A stretch of DNA of 64,000 nt from Leptospira kobayashii. GTDB lineage: Bacteria; Spirochaetota; Leptospiria; Leptospirales; Leptospiraceae. Positions 50,813-60,724 of the stretch are shown here, piece after piece. Every line of letters starts with the position of its first letter. Within the stretch, counting starts at the first letter, position 1. Location of the stretch: positions 186,001-250,000 of the forward strand of contig NZ_AP025029.1 in NCBI RefSeq assembly GCF_003114835.2. The letters run 5' to 3'. A model generated the notes under the pieces. It was not told where the DNA came from, searched no databases, and was given only the letters and a program-made list of their open reading frames with translations. The translations under genes and the position numbers were made by a program.

Positions 50813-52005
50813 TTGTTTAAATACTCTTTGAATGCTTTTTCCAAAATATCCACATGTCTTTCCGTAACAGGAATATGAGGAGCGATTCTAAGTCGCCCCA
50901 TACGAACCGCAGTATAGATTTTTTTGGATCTGAAAAAAAGATTAATCGCATCAGGTATAAATTCTTTTGACTTATGCCCTTTGACTCCTATGATCCCCGA
51001 TTTTGATTCGGGGAAAGAATCATTGTCCAATACAAAACCCAAATCACGAAGTCTAACAGATATTAGATCCGAGATTTCATAGATCCGGTTTTGTACTTTT
51101 GTAAATCCGATGGTAGACAACATTTGTAAGGTGGCATAAAAATAAATCCAATCATTGAAGTTGGCAGTACTATGTTCGAATTGATCGGCAGCAGGTTTCA
51201 ATTCGTCCCGGTAAGGCAGATATTGAGAATCGTTTTTCACACTCCCCGCTCCTTTAAAGATCAGCCTGAAATCTTTGGAAGCCTCAGGGGAAATATAAAT
51301 TGCAGCCACTCCCAAAGGACCGAGTAACCACTTCCAGGCGGCGAATGCGGCAAATTCGACTTTGATTTGGCTAAGATCGATCGGGATATGGCCGAATGCC
51401 TGGCTCCCGTCCAAAACCAACCGAACCCCCGCCCTTTCGCAAATTTTTGAGATCGTTACCAGATCCAAAGGCATTCCCGTGCACCAATGAACAGGTGATA
51501 AACTGAGAAGAGACACATCCCCCGTTTTGATTTCTTTTTCCAGGTTTTCCAAAAATTCACTCGGAGTATTTCCCGTAGGCACAAAGGAAATACCTACACC
51601 TTTTTCTTTCCAATGTTCCCAAGGATATACGTTACTCGGGTATTCGTTTTCCAGAACAAGTATGCGGGTTCCGGATTTGAGTCCTATACTATGGGAATAG
51701 AGATTGATCCCTTCGGAAGTATTATGAATGAGTCCTATGGATTTGGGGGAGCAGTTCAAAAGTCCGGCCAATTGTTCCTGCAAGATCACTCTGATTTTCG
51801 GTTCCGAATATCTGGGGGCAAAAATCCCGAATCGGGAATATTCATCAAAATAGTCCGCCATCACTGAGGCTGCGAAACTGGAAACGGGAGAAATTCCACA
51901 AAAATTCAGCCAAATGGAGTCATTTTGAATCGGGTAGAGCTTGGAAACTTCCTCCCAGTCTTTCGGAATGGGAAAAGTAGGCAATTTTGGTTCGGAAGAA
52001 GTCAT
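50809..52005 (-). CDS. class V aminotransferase / cysteine-desulfurase-like PLP enzyme
   Basis: The 398-residue protein has a fold type I PLP pattern: the early NFCGISPVSS, the binding segment NTSEGINLYSHSIGL, Asp in LVLDGSQAFGHIP, and the Schiff-base Lys in FAAWKWLLGPLG. This pattern is of the NifS/isopenicillin N-epimerase branch. A typical desulfurase catalytic Cys loop is not obvious, so an aminotransferase or epimerase-like function is as likely. It is divergent from alr and overlaps the transporter downstream by four bases. Confidence 0.8.
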   Translation of the reverse strand: MTSSEPKLPTFPIPKDWEEVSKLYPIQNDSIWLNFCGISPVSSFAASVMADYFDEYSRFGIFAPRYSEPKIRVILQEQLAGLLNCSPKSIGLIHNTSEGINLYSHSIGLKSGTRILVLENEYPSNVYPWEHWKEKGVGISFVPTGNTPSEFLENLEKEIKTGDVSLLSLSPVHWCTGMPLDLVTISKICERAGVRLVLDGSQAFGHIPIDLSQIKVEFAAFAAWKWLLGPLGVAAIYISPEASKDFRLIFKGAGSVKNDSQYLPYRDELKPAADQFEHSTANFNDWIYFYATLQMLSTIGFTKVQNRIYEISDLISVRLRDLGFVLDNDSFPESKSGIIGVKGHKSKEFIPDAINLFFRSKKIYTAVRMGRLRIAPHIPVTERHVDILEKAFKEYLNK

Positions 52006-52063
52006 TGAAAGAAAGAAATATCTGTAGCGACAGGCGAGAAAAGTAAAAAATTATGGAAGAGCC

Positions 52064-53194
52064 ATGCTCGCATGCAGTGTAACTCTCTCCCGATCCGCGT
52101 TTTCGCATAATATTTCCCTCTACCGCAAACTTCTCGGGGAAAAAACCAAGTTTGCAGGAATTGTAAAGTCCAACGCCTATGGCCATGGTCTTTTGGAAAC
52201 CGCCGGTGTGGTGCTTGAGGCGGGAGCCGATCTACTTGGGGTCAATTCCCTGGAAGAAGCCACCCTTTTACGAAAATCCTTTCCAAAACCCACGATCCTG
52301 ATTATGGGTTCCGTTCCGAATCTGAGCTCCCGCTCACAGGAATTAGCCGACCCGAATTTTTGGGTATTGGTTTCCCGGGTGGAAGAGGTGGAACTCCTTT
52401 CCCGATTGTCCCCTGCCCCCAAGATTCATTTCAAATTGGATACGGGAATGTCCAGACTGGGAGAATCTTACCTTCATTGGAAAGAAATCGCTACCGAAAT
52501 CAAAAACAAAAATTTGCCTCTTGCAGGACTTGCCACACATTTTGCCAGTACGGAAGATTTTACGGAACATTCCTATTCTATGTTTCAATTGAATCGTTTC
52601 CAAGAAGGAATCGAATTGTTTCGTTCTTTGGGATTTAAAGATTTGATTTGTCACTGCGCTTCTTCCGCCTCAGCGATGTTATTTCCCGAGGCAAGGATGG
52701 ATATGGTTCGTGTGGGAATTTCCATGTACGGGCTTTGGCCGAGTTTGGAAACAAAACTTTCCCTTTCTCAGATGGGAAAAGAATTCGGAATGTTAAAACC
52801 TGCACTTACCTGGAAAACCAAAATCCAACACATCCAGTCTCTTCCGAGCGGTGCCTTTGTGGGTTATGGTTCCACTTACAAAACCACTTATCCTACAAGA
52901 CTTGCCGTGGTTCCCGTGGGTTATTACGAAGGATTGGACCGAAAACTATCTAATCATGGTTATATGCTCGTTCACGGAGAAAGGGCGAAAATACTTGGCC
53001 GTATCTGTATGAATATGACTATGATCGAAATCACACATATCCCTGAAGTAAAACTGAACGATGAAGTCGTGATCATCGGCCGCTCGGGTAAAGAAATCAT
53101 CACGGCGGATGATCACGCTCTTTGGACTAATACCATCAATTACGAAGTTGTTACAAAAATATTAGATCGTTTTCCAAGAACGATCGTTGATTAG
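52064..53194 (+). CDS. alr: alanine racemase
   Basis: The 376-residue protein has a fold type III PLP barrel with Lys35 in FAGIVKSNAYGHG. The segment DTGMSRLGE follows, then MDMVRVGISMYGLWP, the second catalytic Tyr in VGYGSTYKTTYPTR, and ICMNMTMIEITHI. It interconverts L- and D-alanine for peptidoglycan. The start is ATG 52064, with GGAAGA just upstream. It is divergent from the aminotransferase gene and may be co-transcribed with the hydrolase gene eight bases downstream. Confidence 0.95.
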   Translation: MLACSVTLSRSAFSHNISLYRKLLGEKTKFAGIVKSNAYGHGLLETAGVVLEAGADLLGVNSLEEATLLRKSFPKPTILIMGSVPNLSSRSQELADPNFWVLVSRVEEVELLSRLSPAPKIHFKLDTGMSRLGESYLHWKEIATEIKNKNLPLAGLATHFASTEDFTEHSYSMFQLNRFQEGIELFRSLGFKDLICHCASSASAMLFPEARMDMVRVGISMYGLWPSLETKLSLSQMGKEFGMLKPALTWKTKIQHIQSLPSGAFVGYGSTYKTTYPTRLAVVPVGYYEGLDRKLSNHGYMLVHGERAKILGRICMNMTMIEITHIPEVKLNDEVVIIGRSGKEIITADDHALWTNTINYEVVTKILDRFPRTIVD

Positions 53195-53202
53195 AGGAAA
53201 AT

Positions 53203-54096
53203 ATGATACCCAGACAGAGTTATGAATGGAAAAACCATCGCATCACTTATGTAAAACACCCTGCCGCCTCACCCAAGTTAAAGGAAAAAATCGTTCTCAT
53301 AGGAGGATGGTGTTCTGCAGCGGATTATTGGAAATTGAATATTCCTTTCTTCCAGCAATTCGGAGAAGTGATCGAATTGGATCTGATCGGGCATTACCCC
53401 GCTGAGATTCTGGATTACAAAAAGAAACTCACCTTACAAGAATTTTTGGAAGCACAGGCAAATGCGATTTGGGAATCGGCAGGAGAAAAAGACATCACTC
53501 TAGTAGGTCATTCTACCGGAGGAATGGCAGTTCTTGCCATTGCGGCCCTTTTTCCCGGAAGAATCAAACAAGTGATTTGTATCGCTCCTTATGTGCACGG
53601 ACCGGTACGAGGCCCTTTGAAATTGGGGATTTTGGGCCTTCGGGCCAATTTGGGATTATTCTTTGATATGGGATTCAAACTGGGAAAGTCCATTCCCAAA
53701 GTATTGAATTTGGGATTTTCTTTCGGAGTTTACGACTCCAAAGAATTTCATTCCAATCCGGAAATCAAATCCTTCATCGAAGAATATTATCCTCAATTTG
53801 AGCATTTAAACCCCAGAAATATACTGATGATTTTGGAAATGTTGGATCGTGCCGATATCCGCCCTATTGTATTCGGCAATGAAGTACCTATTTTGATGTT
53901 GAGAGGAGAGGACGATCCCGTCATTCCCGGAAAAGATGTGGAAGAACTGGAACGAACCACTCCGAATGTCAAAGCGATTCGTTTCGCAGAATGCGGACAT
54001 TTTGTACACTTAGAGAAGAAACAAGCATTCGAAAAAGTGATCACCGATTTTTTTATCAGTAAAAAACAATCCAGATTGAAAAAATCATTTTTTTAA
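53203..54096 (+). CDS. alpha/beta hydrolase
   Basis: The 297-residue protein has the oxyanion strand IVLIGGWCSAADYW, the nucleophile elbow LVGHSTGGMAV (Ser about 108), Asp in LRGEDDPVIPG, and His in ECGHFVHLEKK, so the triad is complete. A cap region lies between about 130 and 225. The AGAGGAAA ribosome binding site precedes the ATG, eight bases after the alr stop. The 3' end overlaps the convergent nitrilase gene by 12 bp. The substrate is unknown. Confidence 0.85.
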   Translation: MIPRQSYEWKNHRITYVKHPAASPKLKEKIVLIGGWCSAADYWKLNIPFFQQFGEVIELDLIGHYPAEILDYKKKLTLQEFLEAQANAIWESAGEKDITLVGHSTGGMAVLAIAALFPGRIKQVICIAPYVHGPVRGPLKLGILGLRANLGLFFDMGFKLGKSIPKVLNLGFSFGVYDSKEFHSNPEIKSFIEEYYPQFEHLNPRNILMILEMLDRADIRPIVFGNEVPILMLRGEDDPVIPGKDVEELERTTPNVKAIRFAECGHFVHLEKKQAFEKVITDFFISKKQSRLKKSFF

Positions 54097-54909
54097 AAAT
54101 AAGGAATGTTGTAAAGCCGGCAATTTATGCCGGATCTCATGCAAAGATTCCAAATTGATTTCAGCGATTGCAAAACCCGGTTCTTTGCCTGCATCCGCAA
54201 GTACCGTCCCCCAAGGTGAAACGATGAGAGAATGCCCGTAGGTTTTTCTTCTTCCATGCGGATCATGAGTTCCCGTTTGCCCTGGGGCAATGATAAACAT
54301 GAAGTTTTCAATCGCACGGGCTCGAAGTAGTACTTCCCAGTGCGCCTCACCGGTAGGTGCTGTAAACGCAGCGGGCAAAAAACATATTTCACAACCGTTA
54401 TGGGATAGATCGCGAAACAATTCCGGAAATCGAATGTCGTAACAAATGGCGGAAGAAATTTTACCCAGTTCCGTTTCTATTACGGGAGGAATTTTTCCGC
54501 CGCTCATTGTGGATCTGGATTCACTGTAACTGAATCCGTCTCCTACTTCCGCATTGAAAAGATGAGCTTTGTAATACCTGAATATTTCCGATCCGGATGG
54601 ATCGAAAAGCAAAGCCGTGTTATAAACTTTATCATTTTCCGCGCGAGTGGGAAATCCTCCTCCCAAAAGATGAATTTGAAAATCCTTTGCAGTCTCTGAA
54701 AGGAATTGGGTGGTTTCTATTTCGATTTCTCCCAATAGATTTCTTTTTTCTTCTTCACTTCCCATAAAGGAAAAATTTTCAGGAAGGCCTATGAGTTTTG
54801 CCCCTTCTTCCACTGCCTCTTTTATGTACTGCCTGCACTTGGTTAGGTTGTTCGCCACCCTTGCATTGCTGGAAACTTGGATGACTGCTGCTTTATAGAT
54901 ATCTTTCAT
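54085..54909 (-). CDS. nitrilase-superfamily carbon-nitrogen hydrolase (Nit-type amidase)
   Basis: The 274-residue protein has the Glu-Lys-Cys triad: Glu44 in GLPENFSF, Lys114 in RYYKAHLF and Cys156 in SAICYDIRFPELFRDL. The spacing and the last motif match the Nit1/Nit2 group (deaminated-glutathione amidase or omega-amidase). It is a cytoplasmic enzyme that repairs or scavenges amides, and the exact substrate is not determined. It is convergent with the hydrolase at 53203 and divergent from argB. Confidence 0.9.
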   Translation of the reverse strand: MKDIYKAAVIQVSSNARVANNLTKCRQYIKEAVEEGAKLIGLPENFSFMGSEEEKRNLLGEIEIETTQFLSETAKDFQIHLLGGGFPTRAENDKVYNTALLFDPSGSEIFRYYKAHLFNAEVGDGFSYSESRSTMSGGKIPPVIETELGKISSAICYDIRFPELFRDLSHNGCEICFLPAAFTAPTGEAHWEVLLRARAIENFMFIIAPGQTGTHDPHGRRKTYGHSLIVSPWGTVLADAGKEPGFAIAEINLESLHEIRHKLPALQHSLFLKK

Positions 54910-54965
54910 AAAAAAACGATCCTTAAGAAATCACGGTATATTTTCAATGACCATATAGAGGAAAT

Positions 54966-55838
54966 ATGGAACTCCAACTGGAAAAAATCAATCATATCCT
55001 AGAAGCCCTTCCTTATTTGATCAAATATTCAGGCAAAACCATCGTAATCAAATACGGCGGTGCCGCCATGATCGAAGAAGACTTAAAAGCCTCCTTTGCT
55101 GAAGACATTGTTTTATTAAAGTATTTAGGAATCAATCCGGTTGTAGTTCACGGTGGCGGTCCTGAGATCAATCAGTTGATTAAATCGCTCAATTTGAACA
55201 CTCAGTTCGTCAGAGGCCATCGGGTAACAGACGAACCTACGATGGAAGTTGTAGAAATGGTACTCACCGGAAAAGTGAACAAACAAATCGTTTCCCTTAT
55301 TCAGGAAAAAGGGGGAAAGACCGTCGGACTTTCCGGAAAAGACGGAGGACTCACTCTTGCGGAAAAATATCTGATGGAATTTGAAGACGAAAATGGAAAG
55401 ATGCAAAGCCTTGACTTAGGACTTGTCGGGCAGATCACGAACGTAAACCCTTCACTCATCCATACACTGCAAGCGGAAGATTTTATCCCGATCATTTCAC
55501 CTGTTTCCGTTTCCAAGGAGGGGAAAACCCTGAACATCAATGCGGATACGATGGCGGGTGCGATCGCTGCTTCCCTATCTGCCGAAAAATTAATATTACT
55601 TACCGATACTCCGGGCATTTTAATCGACGGACAATTGGTAACAGGCCTCAACAAACAAAAGATTGACGAATATATCAGATCAGGCCAGATTTCCGGTGGG
55701 ATGATTCCCAAAGTGGAATGTTGTTTGGACGCCATGCGAGGAGGAGTGAAACGAGCTCATATCATTGACGGACGCGTTCCTCATTCCGTGCTAATTGAGG
55801 TCTTGACAAATCAAGGAATCGGCAGTCTCATCGAATAA
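54966..55838 (+). CDS. argB: acetylglutamate kinase
   Basis: The 290-residue protein has the amino-acid kinase signature [11 protein letters not shown] at about residue 25, the substrate loop [12 protein letters not shown], and the conserved GLSGKDGGL. The adenine-binding region [11 protein letters not shown] and the C-terminal [15 protein letters not shown] follow. It phosphorylates N-acetyl-L-glutamate in arginine biosynthesis. AGAGGAAAT stands close to the ATG. The following gene begins 13 bases after the stop, so read-through transcription is likely although the function differs. Confidence 0.96.
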   Translation: MELQLEKINHILEALPYLIKYSGKTIVIKYGGAAMIEEDLKASFAEDIVLLKYLGINPVVVHGGGPEINQLIKSLNLNTQFVRGHRVTDEPTMEVVEMVLTGKVNKQIVSLIQEKGGKTVGLSGKDGGLTLAEKYLMEFEDENGKMQSLDLGLVGQITNVNPSLIHTLQAEDFIPIISPVSVSKEGKTLNINADTMAGAIAASLSAEKLILLTDTPGILIDGQLVTGLNKQKIDEYIRSGQISGGMIPKVECCLDAMRGGVKRAHIIDGRVPHSVLIEVLTNQGIGSLIE

Positions 55839-55851
55839 ACACCAGAAAGTT

Positions 55852-57597
55852 ATGCCTACAAAACAGTTAACACTTCGCCTTATTTCCGACATCGCAAGTC
55901 GAATCAATTCTACGGCAGACTTAGAAACCCTCTTAAGCGAGATCATGGGAATCACCAGAGACGTTTTGGATACGGAAGGGTCTTCTTTACTACTTTATGA
56001 CAAAGAACAGGACGTCTTGGTATTCAATACGACAAGCGGTCTCAAGGAAGAATCCCTCTCCAACCTAACAGTGCCTAGAGGGAAAGGGATTGCAGGGATG
56101 GTTCTTGAAACCTTACAACCCGAAATCGTAAACGATGCGGCCAACGATCCTCGTATTTTCAAAGCAATCGATCAAACTGTAGGATATGTGACACGCAACC
56201 TAATCTGTGTTCCCATGATTGCGCAAGGGGAAGTGCAAGGAGTTTTGGAAGCGGTAAATTCCCAAGACGGCAGGGAGTTCAATCAAACCGATATCAGGAT
56301 ACTCAGATATCTTTCCGATCAAGCCGCTATTGCGGTCAAAAACAGATTACTCATCGACAAACTGAACTTACGCGCCAACGAATTGAATTGTTTGTATCAG
56401 ATTTCAAACGCACTTTCCAATATCCAAAACTCGGAAGAATTCATGGATTTGGCGGTAAAAACCATTTCCGAAGTTTTACAGGTGGATCGGGTAGCGCTTA
56501 AATTCGAAAAAATAGACCAGAAAGGACTTCCCCGATCCAAATCCAAAGGATTTTCGGATCAGTATTTGGATGAAGAGGTGCAAACCACTCTATTCGCAGA
56601 CCGTTCCGACTGGATGAACAAAGGTTTTAAAATCATTACGGCAGGGTCACCGCAAGGAATTTTACTCACTCAGAACGGAATTTTCCAGCACAGCCTGATG
56701 TTACTTCCCATTCTCAAAAACAAAGAGTGGTTAGGTGCTCTTGCAGTATCCGACAAAACATCCAGAACACGATTCGATGAGATGGATATCAAAATCCTGC
56801 GTACTCTTTCCAACCAAGTAGGAGAAGCTTATCGTGCCTTGCAGGTAAAAATACAAAGTGATCGTTTGAAAAATATCGATCGTGATATGCAAGTTGCCGC
56901 AATGATCCAAAAACATTCTTTACCGATCATTCCGAAACAATACTCGCTTCTTGAATTTGATACTTATTACCAAGCCTCCCGTGAAATCGGTGGGGACTTC
57001 TATGATATGGTGATCCATGGCAAAGACGAAGTGTCCTGCATCATCGCGGATGTTTCCGGGAAAGGGACACCTGCCGCATTGTTTATGGAGCTTTCCAAGA
57101 CAGTATTGCAACAGGAAGTTTCAAAAACAACTTCCACCAAAGAAGCTCTTACTCGTGCCAATGAAATGATCCAAGACAAGTCAGGGTTCCTCATGTTTGT
57201 GACCGCGATGCTTGTTCGAATCAATATGACCAAAAAAGAAATCATGTTCTCTTCTGCCGGTCATAACTTGCAGATTCTTTACCAAAAGAAACACCATAAG
57301 ATCCAACATCTTTCCGGAAAAGGCCAACCTATGGGGATTAGCAATTGCGAATTCTCGGAACATACGATGGCCTACTTACCCGGAGACCTGCTTGTGCTCT
57401 ATACGGATGGGGTAACGGAAGCGATGAATTCCAAAGAAGAACTTTTTTCAGAGGAACGATTGGAATCCGTAGTTCTATCTCATATCAACGATCCTCCTGA
57501 AATCATCCGTCAGGCGATTTTACAAAAAGTAAGCGAATTTATCGGAGATGCGGAGCCGCATGACGATATTACTCTCTTTATTATCCGTCTAAACTAA
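55852..57597 (+). CDS. GAF-GAF-PP2C phosphatase (RsbU-like)
   Basis: The 581-residue protein has one GAF domain (about 5-165, with SSLLLYDKEQDVLVF and ICVPMIAQGEVQGVLEAV) and a second GAF-like domain (about 180-330). A coiled linker leads to a PP2C-type phosphatase (about 345-580) with GGDFYDMVI, IADVSGKGTPAALFM and PHDDITLFI. The metal-binding Asp residues are present. It likely senses a small ligand and dephosphorylates a STAS partner. A small coiled-coil gene follows three bases later, a good candidate for a partner. The STAS/zinc-ribbon protein (19956) is another. Confidence 0.88.
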   Translation: MPTKQLTLRLISDIASRINSTADLETLLSEIMGITRDVLDTEGSSLLLYDKEQDVLVFNTTSGLKEESLSNLTVPRGKGIAGMVLETLQPEIVNDAANDPRIFKAIDQTVGYVTRNLICVPMIAQGEVQGVLEAVNSQDGREFNQTDIRILRYLSDQAAIAVKNRLLIDKLNLRANELNCLYQISNALSNIQNSEEFMDLAVKTISEVLQVDRVALKFEKIDQKGLPRSKSKGFSDQYLDEEVQTTLFADRSDWMNKGFKIITAGSPQGILLTQNGIFQHSLMLLPILKNKEWLGALAVSDKTSRTRFDEMDIKILRTLSNQVGEAYRALQVKIQSDRLKNIDRDMQVAAMIQKHSLPIIPKQYSLLEFDTYYQASREIGGDFYDMVIHGKDEVSCIIADVSGKGTPAALFMELSKTVLQQEVSKTTSTKEALTRANEMIQDKSGFLMFVTAMLVRINMTKKEIMFSSAGHNLQILYQKKHHKIQHLSGKGQPMGISNCEFSEHTMAYLPGDLLVLYTDGVTEAMNSKEELFSEERLESVVLSHINDPPEIIRQAILQKVSEFIGDAEPHDDITLFIIRLN

Positions 57598-57600
57598 TAG

Positions 57601-58206
57601 GTGTCGATTATGAAATTTACCAAAGTTCTTAATTCTATGGCGGTAGCTTTGCGCCTGGACAAAATCAATAAAGCAATGTTAGATGCAGTCATTGATACGA
57701 GAGTGCAAAAAGCCCTGAGCCAGTCCGATAAACTCAGAAAAGAACAAGATAAACTCAAAGAAAAAGAATTCAAAAAGAAGCTGGAAGAGATGCAAAGATC
57801 GCATGAGACCAGTTTTGATCATTACAGATCGGAAACGGAAAATCTAATCTCCACTTTCAAAAATCAAATCCTGATGGAAAAGAAGGAAGTATTGAAAGAA
57901 CGGGAAGTCGTGAAAGAAATGCAAAGGCAAGCGATGATTCGCGACAATCGTTTCCAACATTACATCCTTCGATTCAAAGAGATTTTATTTATCAATAAGA
58001 AAGTCGTAGAGACCATTCAAAACCTTGTGAAAGTGGAATCCAATATCGAAGATCTATTGCACGAAATCGACAACTACGATGAAAGCAAGTTTATTAAAAA
58101 ACCTGCCGTCATGATCGATTCCGAATTTTTCGATGAACTCAACCAGAAAGAAGAAGAAATCCGGGACAATATCCTGAAGTTCCAAAAGAAAGTGGAAAAT
58201 AGATAA
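57601..58206 (+). CDS. coiled-coil hypothetical protein
   Basis: The 201-residue protein is almost wholly helical with heptad patterns between about residues 35 and 125 (rich in Lys, Glu, Gln and Arg). The N-terminus (FTKVLNSMAVALRLDKINKAM) is amphipathic, and the C-terminus is acidic with basic ends. There is no membrane segment or known domain. Start GTG 57601 or ATG 57610. Its position three bases after the GAF-PP2C gene suggests co-translation and perhaps a scaffold role for that phosphatase. It abuts the convergent phosphofructokinase gene with no gap. Confidence 0.65.
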   Translation: MSIMKFTKVLNSMAVALRLDKINKAMLDAVIDTRVQKALSQSDKLRKEQDKLKEKEFKKKLEEMQRSHETSFDHYRSETENLISTFKNQILMEKKEVLKEREVVKEMQRQAMIRDNRFQHYILRFKEILFINKKVVETIQNLVKVESNIEDLLHEIDNYDESKFIKKPAVMIDSEFFDELNQKEEEIRDNILKFQKKVENR

Positions 58207-59514
58207 TCAGTTTATCGCCTTCATTGAGTTTGGTTGTCCCGTCGAAGCAAGCAAGGCTCTCCAAAGTGTACTTCTTTCCGGTTTCAGCACTTTTCTTTCC
58301 GCTATGGCAAGGGTGATCGGCATCACTGTAAAAACATTGTTCCAAATCCCGACTACACATCCTGTCTTTCCTGCAAATGCCGCATGTACCGCGTTTTGCG
58401 CTAAAAATCCGCAAAATACGGAATCTTCCGCCGTAGCCGGAACAGAACGGATGATATAACTCGGATCAATGTATTTCAAATTGATGGTTTGATTTTCTCT
58501 TTTGAAATAATCCGATATTTTATCTTTGATGAAAAGACCGATGTCCGAAAGTTTTTTATTCCCCGACGGATCCATCTCCCCTTTGTCCTCAAAAAATTTC
58601 TGCCCTGCTCCTTCCGCGAGAATAATCACCGCATGACCCCGTTTCTGAATTCTATCTTTCAAAGTTTCAAAAAACGCACCTTTGCCTTCCAAATCAAAAT
58701 CGGATTCGGGAATCAAAACAAAGTTTACGTTTTTCGAAGCAAGGGCCGCATTCACTGCAATAAAACCGGAATGCCTTCCCATTAACTTGACCAGCCCTAT
58801 CCCGAATGGAGCTCCTTTTGCTTCTTCATGAGCACAATTGACCGCTTCTACCGCCTTACTAAATGCAGTCGAAAACCCGAACGTTTTTTGAACATAGTTG
58901 ATATCATTATCGATTGTTTTGGGAATTCCGATCACAGCGATCTCTTCCTTTCTTTTTTTCACTTCATCCTGAATGGCTTGTGCTCCCCGGAGTGTTCCGT
59001 CACCACCGATGCAAAAAAGCATTTTTACACCATACAGACATAAGGTGTCGACCATATCGTTTGTGGACTGATTTCCCCGGGAAGAACCAAGAATCGATCC
59101 GCCGAAGTTCATAATATGAGCCACTTTATCGGGAGTCAGTTCAATCGGTCGATGCCCTGATTTTTTCACCATACCTTCATAACCGAAAGGAAAACCCAAA
59201 ATACGCGGAACTTTATAACGATAATGAAGCTCCATCACAAGTGCGCGGATCACATCGTTGATCCCCGGACAGAGTCCACCGCATGTTACGATACCTGCCG
59301 TCACATCGGAAGGGTTAAAATAAATCTTTTCCCTAGGACCGGCCTGTTCAAAAAAGATAGGGCTGTTCCTAACCGTATGAATGGCTTCTTCTTGCCCCGA
59401 AAATACAGTCTGGAAAAGCACAACCGACTTCTCATCCGTCCAGTAATCATACCCTGCCGGGTTGGGATAAAGGCAGTCACCGAATTGTTCTACTTTGGTA
59501 TCGTTTTGATTCAT
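58207..59514 (-). CDS. pfkA: 6-phosphofructokinase (ATP-type, long PFK branch)
   Basis: From the ATG at 59514 the protein has about 435 residues. It has the PFK fold with [17 protein letters not shown], the nucleotide motif GGDGTLRGA, the catalytic loop PKTIDNDI, and GRHSGFIA for substrate binding. GGDG with the following Gly is the ATP-type mark, while the Lys before TIDND is typical of PPi-type and of plant/trypanosome ATP-PFKs, so this is the intermediate long branch. It phosphorylates fructose 6-phosphate in glycolysis. A TTG at 59532 would give six more residues. The ATP preference is inference. Confidence 0.9.
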   Translation of the reverse strand: MNQNDTKVEQFGDCLYPNPAGYDYWTDEKSVVLFQTVFSGQEEAIHTVRNSPIFFEQAGPREKIYFNPSDVTAGIVTCGGLCPGINDVIRALVMELHYRYKVPRILGFPFGYEGMVKKSGHRPIELTPDKVAHIMNFGGSILGSSRGNQSTNDMVDTLCLYGVKMLFCIGGDGTLRGAQAIQDEVKKRKEEIAVIGIPKTIDNDINYVQKTFGFSTAFSKAVEAVNCAHEEAKGAPFGIGLVKLMGRHSGFIAVNAALASKNVNFVLIPESDFDLEGKGAFFETLKDRIQKRGHAVIILAEGAGQKFFEDKGEMDPSGNKKLSDIGLFIKDKISDYFKRENQTINLKYIDPSYIIRSVPATAEDSVFCGFLAQNAVHAAFAGKTGCVVGIWNNVFTVMPITLAIAERKVLKPERSTLWRALLASTGQPNSMKAIN

Positions 59515-59597
59515 TTCCCAGAGTTTTATCAAAAAAACACAGTAGGGAAAGCAAATTTCATTGCAATTCTCAAGATTTTTCGATGATATTCCTATAG

Positions 59598-60431
59598 ATG
59601 AAAAATTTGACCGTCATCATTATCCTTTTGATACCCTTCTTGACGGTCGCTCTATTGGCGCAAGGGTTGCCTTTCTTTTCCAGCTATTCTTTTTCCGACC
59701 CTAGACCCGGTCTTTTCCAAGTGAATGCTTCACCAAATTACAGTGAGGTGAGATCCTTATCCATACCTTTCCGCTTCCCAGCGGAACTGGAATTGGGAAG
59801 ACTGCCGGTAGGTGCAAACAAAGACCAAACCGATCCTATGTCTGGGATTCAGATTTTTTCTCCGGTCATTCCTTTTTCCAGCACCAACCCTTACCGAAAT
59901 CCGGAAGGGAGTTTTGACGTAGTCAACCGATCTGCAAACTCCGCTTTATTGTCCTACCAACCCAATGTAACATACATTACATTCAGAAGAGGATTCAGTT
60001 TCGATATGGGGCTTAGTTTCGGTATGTCTTTGAACGGAGGAGGACTTACTTACATTGACGTTTCCGAAACCAAGATGCGCCTCAGTTACCGTTTGAACCG
60101 TAATATTTTTTCTTTTTTGAAAAACTCCCGCTGGGAATTGTTTTTGCAGTTATCGGAGCTCCATCGTTTTGATTCCGATTCTTTTTCCAAAAACTTCAAT
60201 ACCGCTTTAAAAGTCCAAGACCCTTCCAGGACAAATTTCATCGGTCGCCAAATCTATGTTACGCCGGGGATCAGTATCTCCAATAGCAATTTGGTATTTG
60301 AAGGTATGGTAAAGGTTCCTTTGAATGCCCGTGAAGCGAGTCGCACTTTGGACGATCTCTGGGCTCCCGAAATCCAGGGAAATTTAGGTCTGAAATATCT
60401 TTTGCCGGTTCGCGCTTCCGAAAAGTTTTAA
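59598..60431 (+). CDS. secreted, probably outer-membrane beta-barrel-like protein
   Basis: The 277-residue protein has a signal peptide (residues 1-21, ending LLAQG) and a mature part with alternating hydrophobic and polar residues and aromatic girdle residues. Examples are [24 protein letters not shown] and [15 protein letters not shown], which suggest amphipathic strands. The final residues are not a classical terminal Phe strand but end EKF. I do not recognise the family, although a DUF3187-like barrel is possible. It is divergent from the phosphofructokinase gene with 83 bases between the start codons. Confidence 0.6.
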   Translation: MKNLTVIIILLIPFLTVALLAQGLPFFSSYSFSDPRPGLFQVNASPNYSEVRSLSIPFRFPAELELGRLPVGANKDQTDPMSGIQIFSPVIPFSSTNPYRNPEGSFDVVNRSANSALLSYQPNVTYITFRRGFSFDMGLSFGMSLNGGGLTYIDVSETKMRLSYRLNRNIFSFLKNSRWELFLQLSELHRFDSDSFSKNFNTALKVQDPSRTNFIGRQIYVTPGISISNSNLVFEGMVKVPLNAREASRTLDDLWAPEIQGNLGLKYLLPVRASEKF

Positions 60432-60715
60432 TTCGAAGTCTTTTTTTTCCAAGCTAGGTAAAAATCCTGTTTGGAAATCTTTTCCTTTGATCTGCCGATC
60501 CGAAGGCTATCTTCTCCCTTTTCCGTATTCCAAGAAAGTTTTGTTTCTTCCACAGGACAATTCGCTTCTTCACATCTTGATTCGAATATGGAAATGGATA
60601 GTCCTTCGGGAAGATTCGTATATTCTCCGATCCAATCCTTTAATTTGGAATGAAAGGGGAATCCCTTCTCCAGAGATACTTCCCCTTGAAAGTTCCAGCC
60701 GTGATCGTGATTCAT
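60428..60715 (-). CDS. small hypothetical protein downstream of metH
   Basis: A 95-residue frame, mostly charged, with two Cys (ESRCEEANC, about residues 48 and 53) and no signal or membrane segment. It starts nine bases after the metH stop, so it could be the last gene of a metH operon, and its stop overlaps the barrel-like gene by four bases. The middle part (LSISIFESRCEEANCPVEET) resembles a small beta domain, but I cannot name it. The coding call rests on position and on the length of the frame. Confidence 0.5.
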   Translation of the reverse strand: MNHDHGWNFQGEVSLEKGFPFHSKLKDWIGEYTNLPEGLSISIFESRCEEANCPVEETKLSWNTEKGEDSLRIGRSKEKISKQDFYLAWKKKTSN

Positions 60716-60724
60716 AAGTATTGC

